This document shows positions 12,301-24,300 of a DNA stretch of 64,000 nucleotides, one piece after another. The notes beneath the pieces were generated by a model. That model was not told where the DNA came from, did not search any database, and saw nothing but the letters and a program-made list of their open reading frames with translations. The translations under genes were made by a program, and so were the position numbers. This DNA comes from Aurelia coerulea (taxonomy: Eukaryota; Cnidaria; Scyphozoa; Semaeostomeae; Ulmaridae): NCBI GenBank assembly GCA_039566865.1, contig CM076948.1, forward strand, positions 11,357,001 through 11,421,000. The letters run 5' to 3'. Positions within the stretch are counted from its first letter, which is position 1; each line of letters opens with the position of its first letter.

Positions 12301-15300
12301 CAGCTCTGGACGCACACCATTACAAGATACTTTGAAAAGTATTGGCTCAGGATTTTCTTTAATACATCCCACAACGATATCTTCATAGGAGCCCGGTGTT
12401 TTTGGGTATGCCCAAATATTCAGCATCTGCAACCAGAAATGAAAATGTCAACGTTCTGAAAATGTAGCAACCCTGACATAAACGCTGTGAAAAATGAAAA
12501 GAGTACATTTCTCAAAACAATGGAAACTGTATGTATTTTGAGAAAATACCATACACAACTTTTCCAAAGACATGTATAGTATGTTTATAACTAGATATGG
12601 CCTGTAAGATGTGCACCACTATAACTAAATTTGGCCTTTGCATGGATTTACCGTAAAAGCTCTATTAAGTCCCCGCAGGTTTAACTAATTTTTGAGACTC
12701 CAGAAGGAGGCGTGAAGGAGAGAGGGGTTATATTGGGGGCGAAGCTATTGTTTCAGTTAAAAAGCATTGTTTGTTTCTATTGTTTTCAAATAAAACATCT
12801 TTGTTTTAGCCGACATGGGGGGGGGCCACCGCACCCCCTCGCCCTCTAAGCGTCCGCCACTGGAGGGGGGGGGGGCTATTCACAAAGTCATCCAGAAAGT
12901 CACGTGACAAGGATGTGGGATATGAATGATCGCTTTTTATTTCGCTTATACTATATTTTGCGCAATTAACATGCAATCTTACGAGTCCAATAAACAAATT
13001 CGACAGTTTTTATCCCAAACCTTATCAAAATTAACATCCAAACTAGTTTAGCTGTATAAGTAGAAAAACGTTGGTAACTTATTGCATTTGATATAAGAAG
13101 GGCGGGGGGGGGGCAAACAGAGCTTGTAGCGCTTATCCATCATTTTGGCTTCGAAGCGAAGGAAAGGGCTAATTAGATAAGGAGCTAAGACCACAGGACG
13201 GGGCTAAGAGAGCTTTTACGGTATCTGATTGGTGCTCCTTCCAAGTGAATTGCGACAAAGGTTCAGCAGAAGAAATCTTTTTATTTGGATTACAGAGAAC
13301 AAACCTTGGTAAAAAATTCCAGATAGTGAGAATATCATTTGGGCATTCGAAACCTCATAAATATATACAGAGTGATTCAACATGCTGATGATACATATGT
13401 ATGTTGCTAACATTTAACTTGCATGAGAAAATTTGATATGTGAAAATCGGTCGTATCAACTTTCATGCAATTCTATAAAAGTGATTCATCACGCAATTCC
13501 TAAAGTTACTTCTAAAGTTACCAGCAAGCCAGCCTAATGAAATAGGAAACAGGCAAAAAAGGCTGAATGACAGTCACAAGTGGATACGATTATGCAGCAG
13601 CCTCTTGACAAGAATGTTCTCGTCAAATTCCAGTCTTATCTATATGCAGATATCGGATCATAAATCGTAAAAGAAATCTAAAGATCAAATATGTGATCAA
13701 ATTTTTGTGATCAAATTTTGGTGATTTTTCAAGTCCTTTTTCAAACACTTGTTAGCTACACATGCGTTGTTTGTTTATAAGAAGCTAATAAATGGCTTTG
13801 GAGCTGCAGGCTTTTATAAGTCTACACATATTTTACTTCACCTTGTAGAATATTTTGGAGACTAAATTGCAAGATCACTATTGAGTGCACATAGAAAAAC
13901 AGGAATTTATTAAAAGGGTTGTCAGGGATCGATTAAAACGAAATTTCAGATACAGAAGAAAGGAAGCGTAAAATTCTACCTGACTATCATTTGGCTTCAA
14001 TGTCATAAAGACCGGCTCAATAAGAAAGGTGGATGCATTGGTGTCTGTTTGGAAACAAAACGATATCTCTGCTTCCATTGGAGATGTATTTGAAATGCAG
14101 AGCTGTTCCATGTTTTCAGGGTAACGGCCTTCTCTGTACCTATCTCTATTCTTCCCAGCTAGTAATGGCCCAAATTCGTACGTTTTGCTGCTAAGAATGT
14201 ATTTCCCGTGCACCACTTCACCCGGTTTGCGATACTTCTTTCGATGTGGAAACACAATCCTTGGTTCTCGGCTGATTGCTGGAAAGCAGCAAACACCCCT
14301 GCAAAAGAGCTGGTATCTCCGTCGAGTCCCAACAATCTCAAAATTCAGTGTCTGATCATATCGGCCGACTTCTTGTGATGTAAACCGAATGCGTAATTTG
14401 ATTTGACCTTGCGAAGGGACAACCCAACGATAACGAATGAGCTCTGTAGCAGATATATTTACTGTACTGTCAATTGTGCTGAAATCGAGAAATAAAACAA
14501 TGATAACCATAAAAGATTGACATTATTGAAATGTAGTTGTGGACTTTTAGCGCTTCGTCTTTAACAATGTTTATAAATAATGACCATAAAGACGAAAGAA
14601 ATGAAAAGACATACACAATAAATAGAAAATATGAGTAGTCTATGTACAGTTTAAGGAGCCCTACAATACAGTTCGTGCGAATACGATAGTTATGAAATTG
14701 AACGTACCTTTTGTCATCATCTGCTCCGGAGGGGCTTACCATTGGGGGAGATGCAGCGGTTTGAATACCGGATGCAAAGAAGCTTTTAAGTCCTCTACGC
14801 CCACCAGAAGGCAATCTGGAGTCAGTTTTTGAAGCTCTTGTTGTGACAGTCTCTTCCTTGTCTCGACCTCGCCTACTTCGATGGTCCTGCCGAAGTAAAA
14901 GAGGACGTTAAGTGCTAAAGAAGGAAGAACAGATGCTAAAAAAGGAAGAAAAGTTTCTATATGACTTTAGTCATGAAGTTCGTCATAAAACTACTATTAC
15001 ATTGCAAAATGAAAGTACTGCCAGCTGGGAATCTTTTAAAAACAACTTTGACTGTGGCATTTAGTCTTCTTTACTTTGGTTCGTAGTTTAAAAACCTTTT
15101 CTTCTGCGAAGGCGTTCTAAAACATAGGAATACAAGGGGTTAGATTTGAATAACCAAACAACATTAAGACAAAACTAAGAGGAAAACAAAGATCAAGGCA
15201 AGGAAAATAAAAAGGAGATCGATAACCTTGCTTACATACCCTTTTTTCAGTTTTTTCAACCTCTGGCTCGGGTGTCTTTGGAAGAATCTCTTCTCTCATG

Positions 15301-18300
15301 GCATTTGGATCATCTGCAGAATTTGATATAAAAACGTAATGCGCACCAAATTCATTAACCAGATTCGGTTTCCTTCTTCTTGGGTAAGGAATAACACAAA
15401 ATGATGCACTTGGTGGAATTGGAGGACCAGAGGGACCGAGACCAAGTCCCTCTTGTACCTAAAATAAAGAAAAAACAATTCTATATGCTAGTAACTCTTT
15501 TTGATTTCATTTCCAAATATCACTTCACAAGACCCTTCACTACGGAAAATGGTTTCCATAGTGCTCTCTCCTTGATTAGGTTACCTACTGAGAGAGCTCC
15601 TCCTTAAAAAATTCCCCTGCATACAATTCCTGTTCTGTTCAGTTTTTCTCGTATCTTTGCTTTTTTGTATGTGGTGGAATTTTAAAATTAAAGGAACTGA
15701 CTGAACTGAATTGAACTGAACTGTTTTCAGAAGGCAATGCCACAAACATGATTGATGTCAAATGACGCAAAAAGTGACAGCATTGAAAACATCATTAACT
15801 TCTGATTATGGTATTGACCTGGCAAATGTAGTTGTCGCAGTGAAAACCAAAGCGTACAAATTTCAGGGATTATTTTTATTTCATACTTGGGAAAAGGGGA
15901 AAAGGGGAAAAGGGGAAAATGATGACACAATTTTAGCTTTAAAAAGTCTATTTCTTAGCAATAGTGAAGAGAGAGACCACATTACATGCATAGATACGGT
16001 GAAAACAAATGGGTTGCTATGTGAAACAACCCTTTAGCCAAAAAGCTATCCCCCGAAATTTGACGCGTAAATTTAAGTCCTACATGGCAGAAAAGCTTTA
16101 TCAAGGATATAAACATCAAATTCACGTGGTGTTGCAAATTTCGATGAACTTTCAAAAAGTTAACACTTGATTTGCTACACAGCTGCTTTCAATCGAGTGG
16201 GTGACTTTTGCAGTACGATGGTTCAAACTACACTAAGATGGTACAAACTGCAGTTACATTACTTGACTCGTTAGGTAGATCATAAAAAAGTCGCCTTTCC
16301 AAAATCGAAGCCTTGACGATAGCATACAAGTCAAATCTTTCAATAGGGCATAGGGAAACCCGCAAAGCTTCCTATTTCACGCTTATTAGCCAATGATATC
16401 GCTCAATCTGATCACATTACTGAAAATAAGGTTTTTGAGACAACTTTTCGAGTACCTTCACGAAAATAAAAATGGATATTCGACCAACAGAGATACAGAG
16501 CTGGTCTTAACACGAATCGATTCTACAGGCCCCACTCCGTGTTTGATTTCCTGCATTTGGTTGAAATCTCATCAGGGATCGGCGTTATATCGAATTTCAT
16601 TGCTTCGAAAATTGGTCTATGTTCAAGAACTTTTCAGGAACGCTACAATTAAGATATAGCTTTCAAAATTTCACATGCTACGTAAATTATGCCCAGGAAT
16701 AACATGAAAATATTTGTTTGTGTGATTTTCGAAAATCCTTGACCAATTAAAGCTATTTTATACCAAGAAAGCTAATGGGCCTACCTTCACCCGCAGCAGA
16801 ATCCAAGTATCGGCATTAAATCAGTCTCTTTCGCAGTAATAGCCAGCAAAATACATTTATCAATAAGTTCACCACAAATCCAATTACTTTCCATCATTTT
16901 ATCATCCATAATTTCAAAAAAATGTGATAAGGCATCACAGCCTCTGCAGCGAACCGTCCAACTACCGTACATTCAAAGTTTTCTTGCTGCAAACACCTTG
17001 GAAGAACTTGAAAGGCTTGCATAAAACAAAAGGCTCAGGTCTCCCATGTGACACAACAAATTGATACCTTTGGTAGTAAATTTTACACCTTTGAGAATAG
17101 ATTGCAGGGGGAATTTTTTTGCACAAATTATGTACTTCTCCGATGTAATAAAGAGATCTGCAATGTTTGAGAAACAATTTTAAGTTCTCTTTATTTTGGT
17201 ATAATAGAATGGCTTTAGGAGTGTCCAAATAATTCTTAAAGGTATCCTTTTGCTGTGTAATATTGGAGACCTAAGAATTTCAAAACCTTTTGTTTTATGA
17301 AGTCTTCCAAGGTGCTTGCAACAAGAAAGATTTGAATGGACGCGGACGGTAGTTGGACGGTTTGCTGCAGAGGCCGTGAAATCTTATCAGATTTTATCGA
17401 AATTATGGATGATAAAATGTGTGGAAAGAAATTGGATTTGTGGTGTACTTATTGGTAAATGTATCCGCTGGTTATTACTGCGAAAGAGACTGATTTATTG
17501 CCGATTACTGGGATTCTGTTGCGGGTGAAGGTGGGCCCATTAGCTTTCTTGGTAGCAAATAGCTTTAATTCGTCAAGGATTTTCGAAAATTTCCATGGTA
17601 TTCCTGGACATTCACGTAACATGTGAAATTTTGAAAGCTAAATCTTATTTTTAGCGTTCCTAAAAAATTCTTGAACAAACGGCAATTTTTGAACGATGTA
17701 ACGTCGATCTCTGATGAGATTTTAACCAAACGCAGAAAAATAAATGTCAGCTCTGCATCTTTATTAGTCGAATATCCATTTTCAGTTTTGTAAAAGTACT
17801 CGAAAAGTTATCTTAAAAACCTTATTTTCAGTCATGCGATCAGAAGCCGATATCATTGGCTAATAAGCGCGAAATTGGAAGGTTTGCGGGTTTCGCTATG
17901 CCCTATTGACAGATTTGACTTGTATGCTCTTGACGATACGAATGGAAAAAGGCAGAACATAGGCAGCCACTTCAGTAATTAATACCTTATTCTCTTGGAA
18001 AATAAACAAGCTTTAAGTAGTTCAAAAAACTTCAATCCTTGTCAAAACAGCTTGAAAAAAAATTTATTTTGCTGCTTTCGTCTGATCAACCATCCAAAAT
18101 ACAAAGCAGGAAAAATCACTTCACTCTCTTTCCCGCTCCCCTGCACTCCTTGAACAATGTTGGTTCGAAAATATGATCACCAGATATGAAGAAAAGCTAT
18201 TCAGCTGCGTTGTCGTGCCCTAAAGCACTGCACAATCGCATAAGGAACCTATATTGTAAGAAAGAAGAGGGAGAGAAGAGCAAAAGCTTTTTCTTCAAGA

Positions 18301-21300
18301 GTTTTGGCAGAAATTGTAGTGCTATTAAATTAAAGCATCACCCACAACAAGCTTGATCTAGATTAATGTATTAAAATTCAAGTAAAAACTGGTGTATTTT
18401 GAGGTTTCCTTGAATCTTGCTAAAAGGCAGTCTGTTCCCTATTATTTTTAGGTCATTTTCACTGGGGCTAAATTCATGTATCATTGAGTCTCTATGACCT
18501 TGATTTTTTCAGATAAAGCAGATTAGCGCACACTTGTTGAATATACAATGGGAGCTTTTTGGGGGCTCTTTATCATCGCATTTCAATTCATCAAGGCTTT
18601 AAGTGTGAATGCGGCATGAGATATAAACAAATGAAAGAAACAAGACATACATCATCATATGCAGGGAGAACATGCTCCAAAAGCACTGCGTCAAGCATTG
18701 ACTGTTGTGGATTTATTGTTTGCACTTGGATATTTGGGATTCCAATGCGGCCTTTGAGTTTAGACGCTTCTTCGTCATCAGTTAGATGGTCGACATGTTC
18801 AACTGACACAGCTGATATTGGCGACATTGCAACCTGAAGAAATTCAAAGAATGAACAAGCTTAATGGATACAATTTGCAAAGCTCTAAATTAAAGAGGCA
18901 CCCAAAAATGTGGGTTGTTATTCATGCTGGGCCAGGGAAAGTCACGAGAGAAGGTTAGAGAATACGTCAATTAGCAGAAAAATACGGACGAGTAAAGAAA
19001 GGTCAACTAAATATTCGAGTATTCTGAATATTCGGTAGATCTTTGCGAGATGCGGGGTCCGTCGAGCATTCTGTACTCCCAAGAATAACTCAAATCAGCT
19101 CCCCAGGACAACATAAAAATCTGCAAATATGATCAGAATCATTGAACACGACAGTGAGGAAGCCACTCTAAAGCGGATTTTTGCTTCTAGATTCAAGAAG
19201 AATGCAGTATTCTCCAGAGAGTTATCAGAAAAATCAGGCTTAAAATTATGCACTGATCCAAAACATACTTTTGTGGCGCAGTGGTAAAATCCTCTGACTT
19301 TGCAACCAGAACAGTCAGGCGGAATGGGTTCGATACCCGGTAGGACCCCACCACTTGAGCGTCATGACAAGGGGTCGTGGACTCGATTAGGTCTGCTCTA
19401 TCTCTGCGATCCCAGCGCTTGGCGCTGAAAAATGCAACTTCACCTTCACCTTCATACAGGGTGTCCCAAAAAATTGCGCCCCGTTTGCCTGAAGATGGCA
19501 ACAAAACGGCAAAAGATTCTCGCCAAAATTGTGCATGATATGATGTAGCTCTTCAGATACTCAATTGAAGTTTGCTACCATCCCCGTAAAAATTCGTTGA
19601 AAAATAATGGAGCATTTTTCTGATCACTCGCACAACAGAGGTATGCATACAAATATATAATATAAATGCCGATATTTCAGTTGGGGCCCCTTGGTTTTCT
19701 CTCGAGATTCCGTATTGCCTCCACCTGTGAATGTTCTTTTCTCAGATTTGAAAATTTTACTCACTTCGTAAGATCAATGCAAACTACAAGTTAAAGAGCA
19801 AGAAACTATTGCAAACATCAGCATACAAAAATCACTGGGTCTGATCAGCATACAAAAATCACTGGGCCTGTCACAAATTTATATCATTAGCTGAACGTGA
19901 ACCTGAATGAAATTATTGACAACGAAATGAGAAGATCTGACCATGAAACCTCTTTTGAACTTGCCTCTTTTGATTTCTCCTTCTCCCGTTCCCTTTCTTT
20001 CTCCCTTTCTTTCTCCTTTTCCTTTTCCATCTTCTTGTGACTTGCCAGACCTTTTTTGCCCACCGGCACAGGCACGGCATCCTGCTCCATATCAGATTTC
20101 TCCGACTCAGATATGAACACAGACCCAGTTGTTCTGTCCCATGCTTCAAATAATGTATTTATATCCCGTATACTATGGTCAAATGCTTGAAACCTAGCAA
20201 GTTGAAAGAAAATAGAACATTTGTCGAAAGAGAAGGTGCAACTTGCCGCGGGGCTAAGGCACTGCGATCTCATGGAATATTTTGAAAGTCTTTGAGTGTA
20301 GCTTAGTTTCATTCATTATCAATCACTCCTAAATGCAATTCAACATAAAAAGCTAGCTAGCATAACAAATTATTGATAAATTGTACTATAATAGATTACC
20401 AACTAATAATTAGTCAATATTTAATACAATACTTGGAGGGAGGTTTCTTGTTTCCTAAGTAGAGAAGCATTTTCCGCACCAGTTTCGCCCTTTATCTGGC
20501 CATCTCATCACCAGGGTCACAATAGGCAGCTGCTTGAAATCAAATACTTTCATTGGCAAAATATTTCTTCTAGTTAATTCATCGGAAAATCTACAATGGG
20601 GGGCTTACTTTACGACAACCACCGGATGTCCCAAATTGAAGCAGTTTTAAACAGGCCACTGTTGACTTCTCGCTGTGCTTCAACATTTCTGAAATAACTA
20701 AACGCCAAAGCTCTGGCCTAGTAGAGGGGCAAAGTTGAACATTTTGAAGATTAAGATGTAAACTCCCAATTTCTACGACCAAGTTAACTATCGAGGAATG
20801 CTTTAAAAATAATTCAGAATTGATTCAAGCTAAATTACAATCTATAAGCACAATCAAATCTCTTTCCTTTGCTTTGGAACAACCGGCAGGACAATATCAA
20901 TACGATTGTAGGCTCAGATCCATCTTGTACGGCAGGATTATGACCTTTCTTCAGAAGAAAAAATAGGTATTTTCAGCAATACCATGCAAGCTATTGAAAA
21001 GGAAATCTTGGTAAATTACCTTAGATTAAGTTCTTTTTCCCTCGTTTCTTCTTCTGTAGGTTTTGTTACTTCTTCAGTCTGTGTAGCGCCCAACGACGAA
21101 GCTCTATCCCGTTTACCAGTTCTATTGGCACTCAAGTTTTTTCTCCTGAGCAAAAGGAATACAATGTAAAACTCTCCTTTCATCATGAACAGCACCATGC
21201 ACCATATAAAATGACCAGTCGAAATCTATTAATATGAAAGCTGACCTGAGCTGTGTGGGTTGTATGACTGTTATACCAAACTGTTATAACAAACGCCAAA

Positions 21301-24300
21301 TTACTTCATGAATCAAAGTATTTAAATTGGTTTTGTTATAACAATAAAACAAATGTGAAATTGGTTTCATGATTTAAAGTATTCAAATAACGTACTTGTC
21401 AGGATCCTCAGTGCTCTCCGATCGATCTGATAAATTTCCAGATGTGTTGGCCCTTTCACTTTGCTTATCTTTAGGAGCCGTTGCTTCCCTTGTCACTGTC
21501 AATCGGTCACTGCTCTTTTCATGCTTCTTTTCTTTCACATCCTTCTCGTGCCCCTTGCGATTTGTTCCTTGTGAAGCAGCAGCACGCTTTTGCTTTAACT
21601 TGCTTTTGCTGAAAAGGGAGAAGGCATTCGGTAAGATAATATGACGAACCAGTGACGTACCCAGGAATTCGAGAGTGATGATTGTTCCCCTTTGATTGAT
21701 GATTGAGTCATGATTGTTCCCCTTTAGGTAAGACCTGATTTCATTTACTTTCATTTCATTTGCTGATTTTCAAGGGACCCTCCAGTAAAACGTTTTAATC
21801 ACAATATACAATAAATTAAACCTACATTATAATAAACCATGAAGCTAAACACCTATTTACAATATGATATTTACAATAAAATAAAAGTTAACCCTCAATA
21901 TAATTTTAAAACTTCTGAGGGAGGATGCCTTCTTTGACTCAGCTGGAAGACTATCACACAGCTTAGCTCCCAGGAAAGAAAAACATTTCTGCCGATTTGC
22001 TGATATTTTCCTTGGTAACCTCAAGTCAGTCTGTGCATTGCGTAGGTTACAGGAGAAAAGCAGTGTGAGTTTTTGGTGAAGAGGTCACACAAATATTGTG
22101 GAGCCAACTCATTGAGAGATTTGAAGACCATCATCTTAGACTCATTACTAATGAGTTCGTCAATGGTCTTCCAACCCAGCCCTTCGAAAAGAGGTCTGCT
22201 TGGGGTATCAAAGCAGCTATTCATTATGATTTCAGCAGCGGGATTTTGAAGCTTTGCAACTGGTTAATTTATGTACAACCAGCACAACCCCAAACAGAAC
22301 AGCAGTATATAAGGTGGGGCTCAAGAATACCTGTGTAAAGAGTCTTCAGATTTTCATTTGGTAAGAAAATCTTTGCATGTTTCAGAAAGCCAACAGCGCT
22401 GGATACCTTAGTAGAAACTGCCTTGATTTGTTCTCACCAGTCTAGGGGACTGTCAATTTGTACACCAAGGTATTTCGCTTTTTGAACTAGTCTACATCCA
22501 GCTTGTGATCACGAATGCTCAATTCCCAGACCTCATTTTGACATTTAGGAATGTTATGTTTCTGCTTGGTAGAAATGAGCATGGAATGAGTTCTGCAACA
22601 TTCAAGGAAAATTTGTTGCCTTGTAGCAAAGTAGGCAGTTGCTTAAAACTGGTATCATCAGCATACTGGACATAGTGGAAGCGTGGACAGCTTGCGGGAG
22701 ATCATTAATATAAATGAGGAGGAGAAAGGGGCCCAGCCAAGAGCCTCGTGGAACACCAACTTCTATATCCTCAATGTTAGAATCAACATCGTTAAACGTA
22801 CAATTATGCTTCCAGTTGGATAGATATAACCGTAACTAAGAGAGTTCTCGCTGCTGAATGCCATGAAGTTCAAGCTCTTTGCAGAGACCATCGTGATAAA
22901 CTGTATCAAATGCCAGTTTCAGGTCAATAAACGTTAATCCCACAAGCTTTCCAAGACTCAACCCGTTGTACCAATCATCGGAAATTTTAAGGAAACAGGT
23001 TTGTATGGAAAGTTGGCGTAAAAAGCCGGAACGGTCAGAGGAAAAATTATCATTTTCTTCCATAAAGTGATATGGTTGTTCAGAGACCAGTGTTTCAAAG
23101 AGCCTTGAGATGACAGGTAAGACTGATATTGGACGATAGTTGAACTTTTCAGTCTTGTCTTCATCTTTGAAAATTGGTGTTACTTTAGCTACCTTCCATG
23201 AGTCTGGAAACTGGCTGGTTTCAATGGATGTGTTAAGTAAGACAGCCAGGGCGTTTTCAATAAAAGGCAAAGCAAGCTTCATCAAGTAGCTAGAGATATT
23301 GTCAATCCCAAAGCTCTTTGCTGTTTAACTTCGGCAAATGTATCCCTTATCTCTTTTAACTCAATAGTTTTTAAGTTGAATACAGCCTTGCTTTTGTTGA
23401 CTCCATAGTCACCTGATAAAAGGGGATTGGGGGCAGGATCAATGTTGTTTGCAAGTTCCTTGCCTATAGAGCAAAAGAGATTATTTTTATAACATTGGAA
23501 ATGTCTTGTTTATGAATAGTTTCAAAGCCAGACTACTTGAGACAATAAATTTTATTGGACTTGGATCTTTTATTGTGCAGTTCATTGATTGCCTTCCAAG
23601 ATTCTTCCGCGATAAAGGCAATTAGTCATTTAAAAACAACGAGGGGGCGGCTCCCATGGCTAACCCCATGGGTACGTCCTTGTGAAGAATCGAAATTGTT
23701 ATTTTTCTTTCGAAATTGTGTGGATTAAACCCGATTATATGTACTTCAGAAATGCAACATGAGCATACGGCATCAAAGGGATCCCTGGAAACTGGTTCAA
23801 GTCTTACCTAGATAACAGAGAGCAATATTGTTCCCATAAAGCGCGGCAATACGGCGAAGTTGGATTGATCTGGCTTTGCTGCGTGCGCCGCATTGAAAGA
23901 TCGCCTCAAGTGTAAATTCGGCCTTTGTCTCTTATTAGTAGTTTAAAGTTAATTTTATCTGTAAATCGTTGGTTAATTTGTGATGTTGTGTGTGGAGGCA
24001 ACTCGATAACGTTATGTTCCCTTGCCTCCACCTCAACAATAATCAAATTTATATTTTAGTGATGTTGGAAAAAAACGGTAAACAATATAAGGGGAGATAA
24101 GTTACCTGCGGTATACCTCAAGGCTCTTGATTAGCCCCCCTTCTTTTCATAATATATCGAAACAATTTTGAAAGAAGCCTAAAATTTTCGAAAGCGAACA
24201 TCTATGCTGATGATACTACTGTGACAATAGCATCGAATGATATCGAGAAACTAGTAGTGGATGCGCAAGAAGAGTTACTTAACCTTTCTCAATGGATGAG

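Noticed and set aside
16787..17528. Two similar frames on opposite strands (61 and 70 codons)
   Set aside because: They are mirror images of each other in the arms of the 1.67-kb palindrome; the shared peptide reflects the repeat, not a gene.
19267..19340. tRNA gene
   Set aside because: A and B boxes are present but the acceptor stem and anticodon arm do not form, and a SINE body and tail follow.
20591..20782. Exon-like minus-strand frame of 63 codons between HYDIN exons 22 and 21
   Set aside because: The flanking exons join by a split Arg codon without it, and its sequence matches foldback family 3 (tips CCGGATGTCCC and inverse).
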